A stretch of 64,000 nt of DNA from Streptomyces bluensis. GTDB lineage: Bacteria; Actinomycetota; Actinomycetes; Streptomycetales; Streptomycetaceae. Where the stretch lies: NCBI RefSeq assembly GCF_014650715.1, contig NZ_BMVM01000001.1, positions 186,001-250,000 of the forward strand, in the 5' to 3' direction. The notes under the pieces were generated by a model. The model had not been told where the DNA came from. It did not search any database and saw nothing but the letters and a program-made list of their open reading frames with translations. Numbering within the stretch: position 1 is the first letter of the stretch; every line of letters starts with the position of its first letter. The position numbers and the translations under genes are program-made. Shown here piece after piece: positions 9,190 to 17,774 of this stretch.

Positions 9190-11619
9190 TCACTTGATGC
9201 GGACGACCTGCGGGTCGTGGTCGCTCGTCTGGTCGGAGAACTCCGAGTTGATGTGGACGACGTCGTACGCCGGCTTCTTGATGGCGGGCGAGACCAGGAT
9301 GTGGTCCAGCGTCTGCGAGTTGCCGTCGTACACGTAGCTGTACCGCTCGCCCACCGGCAGGGTGTTGATCAGGTCGGTGAGGACACCGCCCGCGGTCAGC
9401 GTCTGAAGCGGCTTGGAGAACTGGTAGTCGTTCATGTCGCCGAGGACGACCACCTTGGCCTTCGAGTTCTTGGCCAGGACGCTGGACACGAAGGAGTTGA
9501 CTTCCTTGGCCTGGGCCAGGCGCTGGGTCTCGGAGCCGAGCACCGGCGGCTGGACGGCGCCGTGCAGCGGCTTGTCGCCACCCTTGGAGTTGAAGTGGTT
9601 GCCGACGACGAAGACCTGCTCGCCGCGGAAGACGAACTCACCGACGAGCGGCTTGCGGCTGCTCTTCCAGGCGTCGGAGGTGGGGTTGATCCTCCCCGGC
9701 GAGACCGAGAGCTTCACACCCTTCTTGCCGTCGCTGACGGCCTGCGCGGCGGTGGTGGAGTCGCCGCCCGGCCGGTCGACGAAGGTGACGCGCTGGGGGT
9801 TGAAGAGGAGGACGTTCCGGATGTTGCCGCCCGGCTCGCCACCGTCCTGGTCGTTGACCGGGTCGACGGAACGCCAGTCGTACGCGGGGCCGCCGGCCGC
9901 CTTGATGGCGTCGATGAACTGGGCCATCGTCTTGTCGGCGGCGACCGTGCCGTCGTCCTTGGCGCCGTTGTTGTCCTGGATCTCCTCCAGGCTGATGATG
10001 TCCGGCGCGGCGAGGTTCTTGACGACGCCCTCGGCCAGGCGGTCGAACTTGCTCTGCGGGTCGGTCGGGTCGAGGTTCTCGACGTTGTACGTCGCGACGG
10101 AGAGCTCGTCCGACTTGCCCTTCTGCGCCACCTCCGGCTTGAGCCCACCGGACTTGACGGTGCCGAGCGTGGTCGCCTGGACGTTGTAGCCGCCGTAGTT
10201 GGCGTAGTCCAGCGGGCCCTCGGTGGTGCCGGTGAGGGTGTCGCCCACATTGGCATCGAGCTGGTCACCGGTGAGTGAGGCGATCAGCAGGCGGCCCGAG
10301 TTGGGGTCGTCGTAGCCGGTCATGACCGTGCCGCCGCGCGGCGTCGGGTTCTGCTTGGGCTTGGTGGTGATCCAGGTCTCGTTGTACTGGTTGGACGCGC
10401 CGACCACGCGAGTGTCGCTGATCTGCACCAGCATGCCCTCGTGAGCCTCCAGCCAGTCCAGCGCGTAGGTGCCTGGCTCCAGTTGCTGGGACTCGATGTT
10501 GCCGCCGTCGACCTTCGGCGCGTAGGCGTCGGGGATCGTGGCCGCGTCGATGACCTCGGCCGCCGGCAGCTTGTTGCCCGAGGACAGCACGCTCGCCGTC
10601 GGGGCGGTCAGCTCGGTGACGGACTGCGTCCCGCTGGTCTTGCCGCCGGGGTAGTACTCGCTGATCTTGCCGGAGACGACGACCGAGTCGCCGACCTTGA
10701 CCAGGGGGGTGGCGGAGCCGGTGAAGACGAAGATGGCCTCGCTGGTGGCGGGGTTGTTGTCGGCGTCGGGGTCCTGGATCCAGTAGCCCTTCGAGCCGGT
10801 GGCGCGTACGGCGGTCACCACGCCGGGGACGTTGGTGACGGTCTGGCCGTTCTCCGGGGAGAGCCGGGTGGCGCCCTGGATGTCGTGGATGCGCAGCGGG
10901 CCCGGGGTGGTGTCGGTGGGCGTCGGGGTGGGCGTGGGCGACGGGTCGCCGCCACCGCTCTCACCCGTGCTGTTGCCGGGGCTCGGAGCGGAGCCGGTGA
11001 AGTCCGCCGCGTTGTCGTCGGTGTCCGTGAACTTGGCGTCGCGGGAGACGGAGGTGGTGTTGCCGGCGCCGGTGGCGGGGCTGCCCTCGCGGACCACGGC
11101 GGTGCCGAAGCCGACCAGGTCCTTGACGGTGCCGTCGGCCGCGCAGTCGGCGGCGGTCAGGCAGGTGAGCGCGGTGGTCGAGTGGACCAGCGCCACGGTG
11201 CCGCTGGTGCCCGACATGGCGATGGTGCCGGTGGCGTCGGGGGTCGGCAGGGCGGTGTCGCCGCCGGTGCCCTTGGACTCCTGGATCAGGTACTTGCCGC
11301 CCGCGGGGACGGCACCGGAGAGCGGGGTGACCTGCCACTTGGAGGTGGAGGTGGGCGAGCCGCTGAGGTACTGCACGGACCAGCCACTGAGGTCGAACGA
11401 CGCGGTCCCGGCATTGCCCAGCTCGATGAAGTCATGGGTGAGGGACGCACCGGAGTTGCCACCGCCGCCGTAGACCTCGGAGATCACGGCGTCGGAGGAA
11501 GGGGCCGCCTCGGCGGCGAAGGGGAGGGCGATGAGCGAACCGGTGAGGCCGACGGGAAGCGCGATGAGGACAGCCTTGGCGCTTCTGCCACGCAGGGCCG
11601 GGGGTATGCGTGAGGACAC
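9190..11619 (-). CDS. Secreted ExeM/NucH-type extracellular endonuclease
   Basis: An 809-residue secreted nuclease. After a signal peptide (cleaved near AAEAA, residues 36-40) comes a lamin-tail domain (about 40-170, 'DAVISEVYGGGGN...HDFIELGN'), a PTPTPTPTD linker, an OB-like central region, and a C-terminal endonuclease/exonuclease/phosphatase domain. Catalytic motifs of the latter are 'YNVENLDP', 'SLEEIQDN', 'VGNHFNSKGGD', 'VVLGDMNDYQ' and the terminal 'SDHDPQVV'. It degrades DNA outside the cell, giving nutrients or phosphate. The GTG at 11619 is preferred because it begins the signal peptide; longer forms add cysteine-containing residues without a leader character. Confidence 0.88.
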   Translation of the reverse strand: MSSRIPPALRGRSAKAVLIALPVGLTGSLIALPFAAEAAPSSDAVISEVYGGGGNSGASLTHDFIELGNAGTASFDLSGWSVQYLSGSPTSTSKWQVTPLSGAVPAGGKYLIQESKGTGGDTALPTPDATGTIAMSGTSGTVALVHSTTALTCLTAADCAADGTVKDLVGFGTAVVREGSPATGAGNTTSVSRDAKFTDTDDNAADFTGSAPSPGNSTGESGGGDPSPTPTPTPTDTTPGPLRIHDIQGATRLSPENGQTVTNVPGVVTAVRATGSKGYWIQDPDADNNPATSEAIFVFTGSATPLVKVGDSVVVSGKISEYYPGGKTSGTQSVTELTAPTASVLSSGNKLPAAEVIDAATIPDAYAPKVDGGNIESQQLEPGTYALDWLEAHEGMLVQISDTRVVGASNQYNETWITTKPKQNPTPRGGTVMTGYDDPNSGRLLIASLTGDQLDANVGDTLTGTTEGPLDYANYGGYNVQATTLGTVKSGGLKPEVAQKGKSDELSVATYNVENLDPTDPQSKFDRLAEGVVKNLAAPDIISLEEIQDNNGAKDDGTVAADKTMAQFIDAIKAAGGPAYDWRSVDPVNDQDGGEPGGNIRNVLLFNPQRVTFVDRPGGDSTTAAQAVSDGKKGVKLSVSPGRINPTSDAWKSSRKPLVGEFVFRGEQVFVVGNHFNSKGGDKPLHGAVQPPVLGSETQRLAQAKEVNSFVSSVLAKNSKAKVVVLGDMNDYQFSKPLQTLTAGGVLTDLINTLPVGERYSYVYDGNSQTLDHILVSPAIKKPAYDVVHINSEFSDQTSDHDPQVVRIK

Positions 11620-11703
11620 GTGGAGCTCTTTCTTGCAGAAGGAGTTGTAAAAGAGGTGTGGCCGATATGTGGGAGGAGTGGGGCAACCCGGAAGCTGGCT
11701 GGA

Positions 11704-11733
11704 AAGATACGCGCGTAGACACACCCACAGCAA
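11704..11733 (-). promoter_or_regulatory. Candidate promoter of the nuclease gene
   Basis: On the minus strand TTGCTG (11733-11728) and TATCTT (11709-11704) are 18 bases apart. The predicted transcript would have a leader of about 80 bases before the GTG at 11619. Confidence 0.4.
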
Positions 11734-11754
11734 GACGTTGAGCGTTCCATCCGG

Positions 11755-11776
11755 CAACCGTTTCCCAACCGTTCGC
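11755..11776 (-). promoter_or_regulatory. 11-base direct repeats upstream of the nuclease promoter
   Basis: CAACCGTTTCC and CAACCGTTCGC (plus-strand reading) are adjacent 11-base units sharing CAACCGTT, ending about 22 bases upstream of the predicted -35. The 11-base period and position fit an activator of the PhoP type, though the match to the PhoP consensus is only partial. Confidence 0.35.
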
Positions 11777-12365
11777 CAGGAGTAATCCCGCTGTCCGCCC
11801 TGTCGGCGGGGTGCTCAGGGACACGCCGTGCGGCACCCGGGCACGCCAACGACCGCAGGACGGGCGGCCGTCCGGCTCCGGACCCTGGCGCCTACGGGGC
11901 GGTATACGAACGTAGAGGAAGGGGTGACGGGGGAACCCAACGTTCACTTACGGCACGCCGGGCCATATGGGGGCGAAGCGGCCATCTCTGGCGTTCTGAT
12001 GGACGTACCCCCACGTACGCGCGTGCGACGGCCGCCGCCGTCAGGGCAGCCAGGACGGGCAGCATCCGGCGGCCGTCCTGCGGAAGGTGAAGGGAAACGT
12101 GGTCGAGGAGGGCGACGTTCGCCGTGGTACGCCCGCCGGGTGCCGGGGACCCAAAGATCGAAACAAGCCAAACGAGTCCTACCAGGACAGAGCGCGGGGA
12201 ACCTCTCGCCCCGCTTGTGGGAGTCGTGGGGGACTGCAGCGCACGCCCTGCGAACCCGTCCTTGTGCTCCCCAACTGCTCTTATCCTGCGATGGCACTGA
12301 GGTTTCGGTGGCGTACATTCAACCGAGCCGTACCGCCATGGGGCAGTACAGGGGGAGCTGAAACC
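11777..12365. other. Intergenic region without a convincing gene
   Basis: About 590 bases between the nuclease promoter and the next gene. Open frames exist on both strands but are arginine/proline-rich, lack ribosome sites and resemble no family, so I call none of them. It presumably holds the promoter of the 12366 gene near its right end; no clear -35/-10 pair was found. Confidence 0.6.
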
Positions 12366-12701
12366 ATGACGTTCGGCGGCTACAGAGCTGCGCCCGATTC
12401 GATTGACGGCAGCGCGCACATCCTGCTGGAGATCGCCGGCCTGCTGGAGCAGGGCCGTCTCGACGGGGACGCCGGCACGATCGCCCGGGCACCGCGTTCG
12501 CATCAGGACGTGTCGGAAGCGGTCCACGACTTCGCCACATTCGCTGCGGATCAGGGGACCGACCTGGCGGCCCTGCTGACCGCTCTTTCCACCCTGCTCA
12601 AGAGCACGGGCAACGCGTACACGTCCACGGAGGCGGCCACAGCCGCCGAACTCAGGAGTTTCGTGGACTCGTCCACCTACGTGCCCGGAAAGCGAGGTTG
12701 A
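12366..12701 (+). CDS. Small WXG100/ESX-like helical protein
   Basis: A 111-residue, mostly helical protein with no signal peptide or membrane segment. It ends in 'NAYTSTEAATAAELRSFVD', which includes a YxxxE motif of the kind used as a type VII secretion signal. Size, helical pattern and the position directly upstream of a probable type VII effector suggest a partner or chaperone for it. The ATG at 12366 follows GGGGGAG with 8 bases spacing. The next gene starts only a few bases beyond the stop codon. There is no clear W-x-G turn, so the WXG100 relationship is by architecture only. Confidence 0.6.
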   Translation: MTFGGYRAAPDSIDGSAHILLEIAGLLEQGRLDGDAGTIARAPRSHQDVSEAVHDFATFAADQGTDLAALLTALSTLLKSTGNAYTSTEAATAAELRSFVDSSTYVPGKRG

Positions 12702-12706
12702 GCCTG

Positions 12707-14074
12707 GTGGTGTACTACGCGGACGTGAAGTTCCTGGAGGACTGCGATCCGGTCCTCATCGAGCGCAACGCCAAGGAGTACCGGCGGATGCGCGATCTGC
12801 TCGACTCCGTCGAGCCCTCCGTGCGCAAGGCGGAGCAGGTGCAGTGGGAGAGCGTGGCCCGTACGTCGTACGAGGCCCGTCTGCGCGATGTGCGGGGCCT
12901 GGCCCGGGGTCTCTACGACGGCTACGACGCGGCGCAGTCGGCGCTGTTGAAGTACGCGGACGCGGTGGCGGACGCCAAGCCACACCTGCGCGACGGCAAG
13001 GAGGCGCAGGAGCGGCTGGACGGAGTGCTGAGCGGTGAGGGCTTTGCGCTCACCCGCGCCCAGCAGTCCGCGGAGCCGATGCGGCGCTGGGAAGACATGC
13101 GGCACACCACCGGCCTTCTGGACTGGATCAGTGAACTGGGGGTTGATCGTGACGCGATCAGGGAGGAGGCCGAGCGCTATTACGAGCAGGCCGAGGCCGC
13201 CTTCGCCCGGGCCCTGAACACCGAACGGCCGGCGCGTGAGGCTTGTGTGGCGGCGCTGAAGGCGGCGACGGCGCTCATACCCGATTTCCGCACCACGCAC
13301 AAGGACGCGGCGGCGCTGCTGTTCAAGGTGAAAGCCCTGTCGGCGGAGCGCGCGGAAGCCGCGGACAACCCGCTCACCAGGCTTCCGGGCAGTCCATGGG
13401 GTAAGGGCAGCACGTTGACGGGGCCGGATGCCACGGTCTCCGCCCTGCTCCAGGATCTGCGCACCCACGCCAAGGGCATGCCAGAGGTGAAGAGTCAGTG
13501 GCTCACGGACGCGATCGGTGACAAGAGGGAGTGGGTGCTGGAGAACCGGGCGGCCATCAAGGAGACGGCCAAGGTGTACGGTCTGCCGCCGGACGTGGTA
13601 GCGGCGATCGCGCTGCAGGAGGTAGGGGGCACGCCCTACGCCATCGACCGGCAGGTGGAAATGTCCCGCGCCGTGGCGGAGAACGTCCTCAGCCCCCTCG
13701 TTCCGGAGAACCTGCCCGGTCCTCTGGGCGGAGACCGTGACAACACCTCCTACGGGCCCATGGCGGTCCAGATCCGTCGCGCGGCCGAGACGCTTGGCTA
13801 CGAGCCCGCCAACCTCACCACCGACCAGCGCGACGAGATCCGCGGAGCGCTTGAGGACCCCACCCAGAACCTGCTGATTTCCGCGAAGCACATGGCGGAC
13901 CTCAAGGCTCAGAGTTCGTTCGCCGACGTTCCCCCTGAGCAGATGACCGATGCGCAGAAAGCAGAGCTCGCGTCCCGCTACAACGGCGGGCCCTACTGGC
14001 AGGTGCCTCAAGCCCAGGCCTACGCCGACGCGGTGGAAGGGCACCGGGCACGGGTGCGGCAGGACTTCAGCTGA
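12707..14074 (+). CDS. Putative type VII-secreted protein with lysozyme-like C-terminus
   Basis: A 455-residue protein lacking a Sec signal. Residues 1-110 form a helical hairpin-like region with 'QWESVARTSYEARL', resembling the N-terminal targeting domain of putative T7SS-secreted actinobacterial proteins. Residues about 120-250 are helical. The last 190 residues look like a lysozyme/transglycosylase-type fold: 'YGLPPDVVAAIALQEVGG' places a candidate catalytic Glu, with 'TSYGPMAVQIRRAAETLGY' downstream and 'ELASRYNGGPYW' near the end, as in lytic transglycosylases. GTG at 12707 is preferred because GAGG at 12694-12697 is then 9 bases away; a TTG at 12698 overlaps the previous stop but touches that site. 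Likely role: cell-wall cleavage outside the cell. No immunity gene is evident. Confidence 0.65.
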   Translation: MVYYADVKFLEDCDPVLIERNAKEYRRMRDLLDSVEPSVRKAEQVQWESVARTSYEARLRDVRGLARGLYDGYDAAQSALLKYADAVADAKPHLRDGKEAQERLDGVLSGEGFALTRAQQSAEPMRRWEDMRHTTGLLDWISELGVDRDAIREEAERYYEQAEAAFARALNTERPAREACVAALKAATALIPDFRTTHKDAAALLFKVKALSAERAEAADNPLTRLPGSPWGKGSTLTGPDATVSALLQDLRTHAKGMPEVKSQWLTDAIGDKREWVLENRAAIKETAKVYGLPPDVVAAIALQEVGGTPYAIDRQVEMSRAVAENVLSPLVPENLPGPLGGDRDNTSYGPMAVQIRRAAETLGYEPANLTTDQRDEIRGALEDPTQNLLISAKHMADLKAQSSFADVPPEQMTDAQKAELASRYNGGPYWQVPQAQAYADAVEGHRARVRQDFS

Positions 14075-14127
14075 TCGGCCACCGCCACGGACCTGCTGCT
14101 AGGCTACGGCGGACGTAATCGTGTACC

Positions 14128-14301
14128 GAGGAGTGGCAGACATGGTGGGTGACGACGACATCTGCGGGTGATACCCGGATGTGAGCGGCCACCGGCAGGT
14201 GCAGAAGAGCACTGCCGAAGTGGCCTCGCCGTCGTTCCCTTTCCCCCTCTGCCCGGGGCAGACGTCTCTTCCTGCCCCCTCCCATCACACGAGGTCACCC
14301 C
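14128..14301 (+). promoter_or_regulatory. Possible ribosome-mediated attenuator of the ABC-F gene
   Basis: The leader region contains the short frame above and three hairpins: 14165-14177 over the leader stop codon; CGGCAG-g-TGC (14193-14202) with GCACTGCCG (14209-14217), nine pairs and one bulge; and TCTGCC (14248-14253) with GGCAGA (14257-14262). The last two are followed by pyrimidine-rich stretches. Drug-stalled ribosomes on the leader would change which hairpins form and so permit ABC-F expression. The mechanism is inferred. Confidence 0.45.
14142..14171 (+). CDS. Nine-residue leader peptide upstream of ABC-F gene
   Basis: ATG GTG GGT GAC GAC GAC ATC TGC GGG TGA encodes MVGDDDICG. It is preceded by GAGGAG (14128-14133) at an ideal 8-base spacing, better than many full genes here. 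Its stop codon lies in the loop of a hairpin formed by CGGGT (14165-14169) and ACCCG (14173-14177). A short translated frame ahead of an antibiotic-type ABC-F gene is a known arrangement for ribosome-stalling control. Confidence 0.5.
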   Translation: MVGDDDICG

Positions 14302-15936
14302 ATGTCCGATGCTGCCATTGTCTGCTCGAACGTCTCCTTCAGCTGGCCCGACGACACACCGGTCTTCCAGGACCTGTCGTTGACCGTGAGCACCGGTCGT
14401 ACGGGACTGGTGGCTCCGAACGGCTCCGGCAAGAGCACCCTGCTCAAGCTGATCGCCGGCGAGCTACGGCCCGGCGCCGGGTCCGTGTCGGTCGTCGGCA
14501 CCCTCGGCCATCTCCCCCAGACCCTCCCCCTCACCGGTGAACTCACGGTGGCCGAGGTGCTGGGCGTCGCCGCGGTGATCCGCGCCATCGACGCCGTCGA
14601 GTCCGGCGACGTCGACGAGAAACACTTCACGACCATCGGCGACGACTGGGACATCGAGGAACGCACCCGTGCCCAGCTCGACCGCCTCGGCCTGACCGAC
14701 CTCACCCTGGACCGCGGCCTGAGCACACTCAGCGGCGGTCAGGTCGTCTCCCTCGGACTCGCGGCCCAACTGCTGAAGCGGCCCGACGTGCTGCTGCTCG
14801 ACGAGCCCACCAACAACCTCGATCTCGACGCGCGCCACAAGCTCTACGACGTACTGGAGGACTTCAACGGCTGTCTGCTGGTCGTCAGCCATGACCGGGC
14901 CCTGCTCGACCGTATGGAGCGCATCGCCGAACTCGGCGGCAGTGAACTGCGTTTCTACGGCGGCAACTTCACCGAGTACGAGGAGGCGGTGCGGGCCGAA
15001 CAGGAGGTTGCCGAGAAGAACGTCCGCAGCGCGGAGCAGGAGCTGAAGCGGGAGAAGCGGGAGATGCAGCAGGCCCGTGAACGCGCCGAGCGCCGTGCCG
15101 GGAACGCCGCCCGCAACCTCAAGAACGCCGGACTGCCGCGTATCTTCGCCGGCAACATGAAGCGCGGCGCCCAGGAGTCCGCGGGGCGGGCGGGGCAGAT
15201 GCACGCCTCCCGGGTAGGCGAGGCCAAGGCCCGGCTGGACGAGGCGGCGCGTGCGCTGCGCGACGAACAGCGCATCACCCTGGACCTCCCGGACACCGAC
15301 GTGCCCGCCGGGCGCACCCTCTTCCTCGGCGAGGCCATGCAGGTCCGGCACGGCGGACGGGCCGTGTTCGCCGGCCAGGGTGTCGACCTGACGATCCGGG
15401 GGCCGGAACGCATCGCGCTCACCGGAGCCAACGGAGCGGGCAAGAGCACCCTGCTGCGGCTGATCAACGGCGACCTGGTGAGGGACAGCGGAGACATCAA
15501 GCGCGCGGACGGGCGGATCGCCTACCTTTCGCAGCGGCTGGACGTACTGGACCTGAACCGTACGGTCGCGGAGAACTTCGCCGCCTTCGCCCCCCAGCGG
15601 CCGGAGGCCGAGCGGATGAACCTGCTCGCCCGCTTCCTCTTCCGCGGTGCGCGGGCGCATCTGCCGGTCGGGGTCCTCTCCGGTGGCGAGCGGCTCCGGG
15701 CCTCCCTTGCCTGTGTGCTGTGTGCCGAACCGGCTCCCCAGTTGCTGCTCCTGGACGAGCCGACGAACAACCTGGACCTGGTGAGCGCGGGGCAGTTGGA
15801 GAGTGCCCTGGGGTCCTACCGGGGGGCTTTCGTGGTGGTGAGCCATGACGAGCGGTTCCTGACGGAGATCGGTGTCGGCCGGTGGCTGCGGCTGGCCGAC
15901 GGCGAGCTCACCGAGACGGGAGCACCTCAGCGGTGA
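14302..15936 (+). CDS. ABC-F family ATPase, likely ribosome protection
   Basis: A 544-residue soluble protein with two ATP-binding cassettes and no membrane domain, hence ABC-F class: translation factors that bind the ribosomal E site, some of which dislodge antibiotics. Cassette 1 has Walker [10 protein letters not shown] (38-46), signature LSGGQ and Walker [12 protein letters not shown]; cassette 2 has [14 protein letters not shown] and [12 protein letters not shown]. The linker between them is long, charged and helical ([20 protein letters not shown]), as needed for the arm reaching the peptidyl-transferase centre. The ATG at 14302 follows GAGG. The leader peptide upstream and a second ABC-F gene downstream favour a resistance role over a housekeeping one. 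Confidence 0.88.
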   Translation: MSDAAIVCSNVSFSWPDDTPVFQDLSLTVSTGRTGLVAPNGSGKSTLLKLIAGELRPGAGSVSVVGTLGHLPQTLPLTGELTVAEVLGVAAVIRAIDAVESGDVDEKHFTTIGDDWDIEERTRAQLDRLGLTDLTLDRGLSTLSGGQVVSLGLAAQLLKRPDVLLLDEPTNNLDLDARHKLYDVLEDFNGCLLVVSHDRALLDRMERIAELGGSELRFYGGNFTEYEEAVRAEQEVAEKNVRSAEQELKREKREMQQARERAERRAGNAARNLKNAGLPRIFAGNMKRGAQESAGRAGQMHASRVGEAKARLDEAARALRDEQRITLDLPDTDVPAGRTLFLGEAMQVRHGGRAVFAGQGVDLTIRGPERIALTGANGAGKSTLLRLINGDLVRDSGDIKRADGRIAYLSQRLDVLDLNRTVAENFAAFAPQRPEAERMNLLARFLFRGARAHLPVGVLSGGERLRASLACVLCAEPAPQLLLLDEPTNNLDLVSAGQLESALGSYRGAFVVVSHDERFLTEIGVGRWLRLADGELTETGAPQR

Positions 15937-16016
15937 AGGGCCGACAGGTTCGACCGGGCCCGCGCCGAGGTGTGTCACCCGGCGGGCCGAGCACCGATTC
16001 CCTGGGACGGATCACC

Positions 16017-17633
16017 GTGCCGCAACCACCCCTGCTCGCCCATGACCTCGTCCGCACCCTCGGCAGCAGGCGAGTGCTCGACGGCGTGTCCCTCGTCGCC
16101 TCCCCCGGGCACCGCATCGGGCTGATCGGGGAGAACGGCGTCGGCAAGTCGACGCTGCTCCGTCTGCTCGCCGGGACGGACGAACCCGACGCCGGGCGGG
16201 TCGAGCGCCCGGCCGACCTGGGCTTCCTCCATCAGGAGATGCCGTTCGACGCCGAGGCCGCCATCGCCGACGTCCTGGACGACGCCCTGCGCGAGGCACG
16301 CGAGGACCTCGTCGAGCTGGAACGCCTCTCCGAGGAACTCGCCCGCACCCCGCACGACTCCCCCGCCTACGCGGCGTTGCTGGAGGCATACGGCGGGCGG
16401 CTGGAGCAGGCCGAGGAGCGCGAGGCGTGGGACGCCGACCGGCGGGCCGCGCTCGTCCTCGACGGGCTCGGGCTCGGCACGGTCGCGCACGACCGCACGC
16501 TCGGGTCGCTCTCCGGCGGCCAGCGCGGCCGGCTCGCGCTGGCCGCGCTGCTGGTCCGGCGGCCCTCGGCGCTGCTGCTGGACGAGCCGACCAACCACCT
16601 CGACGACGATGCCGCCGCCTTCCTGGAGGAGCAGGTGCGCGGTCTGCCCGGCGTCGTGGTGCTGGCCAGCCATGACCGGGCCTTCCTCGACGCCGTCTGT
16701 ACCGACCTGATCGACCTCGACCCGGCCGTGGACGGCCCGGTCCGCCATGGCGGCAACTACAGCGCCTACCTGGCGGAGAAGCACGCCGAACGGGAACGCT
16801 GGGAGCGGCGCTACGCCGAAGAGCAGGAGGAGCTCGCGGCGCTGCGGTACGCGGCCGCGGTCACCGCCCATGTCGTCGCCCCGAACCGTGAGCGGAGGGA
16901 CAACGAGAAGATGGGGTACGGCCACCGCGGCGGCCGCGTACAGAACCAGATCTCACGCCGGGTGCGCAACGCCACCCGCAGGCTGGAGGAACTGGAGCGC
17001 ACTCAGGTCGGTGCCCCACCGGTGCCGCTGCGCTTCCAACGCGCCGCGCTCGCGAAGGAGTCGGCGGACGGCACCCTGGTGGCGCTGCGCGACGCACGGG
17101 TCCCGGGCCGCCTGGCCGTCGGGCGTCTCGATGTGTCGGCGACGGAGCGGCTGCTGGTCACTGGGGGCAACGGGGCGGGGAAATCCACGCTGCTGGCCGT
17201 GCTCGCCGGGCGGATCTCCGCACAGGGCGAGGTGCGGCGGCGGCGCGGGCTGACGGTGGGGTGGCTGGCCCAGGACACCGTGTTCGACCGGCCGGAGCGT
17301 ACGGTCCGGGACACCTACGAACTCTCGCTCGGCGCCGAGCGGGCGGAGGCCGTCCCGTTGGACTCGCTGGGCCTGATGCACGAGGCGGACCTGGACAAGG
17401 CGGTCGGTCACCTGTCCGTCGGTCAGCGGCGCCGCCTCGCCCTGGCGCTGCTGGTCGCACAGCCGCCCGCGCTCCTGCTGCTCGACGAGCCCACCAATCA
17501 TCTCTCGCCCCGGCTGTGCGACGAGTTGGAGGAGGCCCTCGGGGCCGGCCCCGGCGCGATCGTCGTGGCCAGCCACGACCGGTGGCTGAGGAAACGCTGG
17601 CAGGGCCAGGAGATCCGGCTGGGGCCGTGGTGA
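16017..17633 (+). CDS. Second ABC-F family ATPase
   Basis: A 538-residue twin-cassette protein of the ABC-F class. Walker A GENGVGKST (38-46), LSGGQRGR and [11 protein letters not shown] mark the first cassette; GGNGAGKST, a slightly altered signature LSVGQ and [12 protein letters not shown] the second. The inter-cassette linker contains 'EKMGYGHRGGRVQNQISRR', a glycine/arginine-rich segment like that in macrolide-type self-resistance ABC-F proteins of Streptomyces (TlrC/CarA/OleB group). GTG at 16017 is 6 bases after GGGACGG; upstream in-frame starts overlap the previous gene. It is 80 bases downstream of the first ABC-F gene and may be co-transcribed. The two differ enough not to be a recent duplication. 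Confidence 0.85.
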   Translation: MPQPPLLAHDLVRTLGSRRVLDGVSLVASPGHRIGLIGENGVGKSTLLRLLAGTDEPDAGRVERPADLGFLHQEMPFDAEAAIADVLDDALREAREDLVELERLSEELARTPHDSPAYAALLEAYGGRLEQAEEREAWDADRRAALVLDGLGLGTVAHDRTLGSLSGGQRGRLALAALLVRRPSALLLDEPTNHLDDDAAAFLEEQVRGLPGVVVLASHDRAFLDAVCTDLIDLDPAVDGPVRHGGNYSAYLAEKHAERERWERRYAEEQEELAALRYAAAVTAHVVAPNRERRDNEKMGYGHRGGRVQNQISRRVRNATRRLEELERTQVGAPPVPLRFQRAALAKESADGTLVALRDARVPGRLAVGRLDVSATERLLVTGGNGAGKSTLLAVLAGRISAQGEVRRRRGLTVGWLAQDTVFDRPERTVRDTYELSLGAERAEAVPLDSLGLMHEADLDKAVGHLSVGQRRRLALALLVAQPPALLLLDEPTNHLSPRLCDELEEALGAGPGAIVVASHDRWLRKRWQGQEIRLGPW

Positions 17634-17693
17634 CGTCGGCCGAAGCGAGCAAGGCTACTGCTCCATTAAACTTTCACAGTCCACACACACTTC

Positions 17694-17723
17694 CGGTGGG
17701 GCCGGCATACGCCTGCCCCACCG
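17694..17723 (+). terminator. Strong hairpin between ABC-F and NlpC/P60 genes
   Basis: CGGTGGGGC (17694-17702) and GCCCCACCG (17715-17723) are perfect 9-base arms around 12 bases. There is no T run. It could end the ABC-F transcript or sit in the leader of the next gene, whose start is 52 bases downstream. Confidence 0.45.
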
Positions 17724-17774
17724 CAGTATCAGTAGCAGCGGCACCGACAGCCGAGTGCGGAGGAGAACGTTTCG

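Noticed and set aside
11892..12527. Minus-strand frames in the long spacer before the type VII-like pair
   Set aside because: No ribosome site or similarity, and they run into the clear plus-strand gene at 12366.
15882..16016. Upstream extension of the second ABC-F protein
   Set aside because: The extension overlaps the end of the first ABC-F gene, is basic and unstructured, and lacks a ribosome site; GTG at 16017 has one.
14302..17633. The two ABC genes as an ABC exporter
   Set aside because: Neither protein has membrane helices and no permease gene is adjacent; both have twin cassettes with a charged linker, which is the ABC-F architecture.
17640..17774. c-di-AMP (ydaO-type) riboswitch upstream of the NlpC/P60 gene
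   Set aside because: The spacer is short and has only one simple hairpin; the conserved ydaO sequence blocks are not present.
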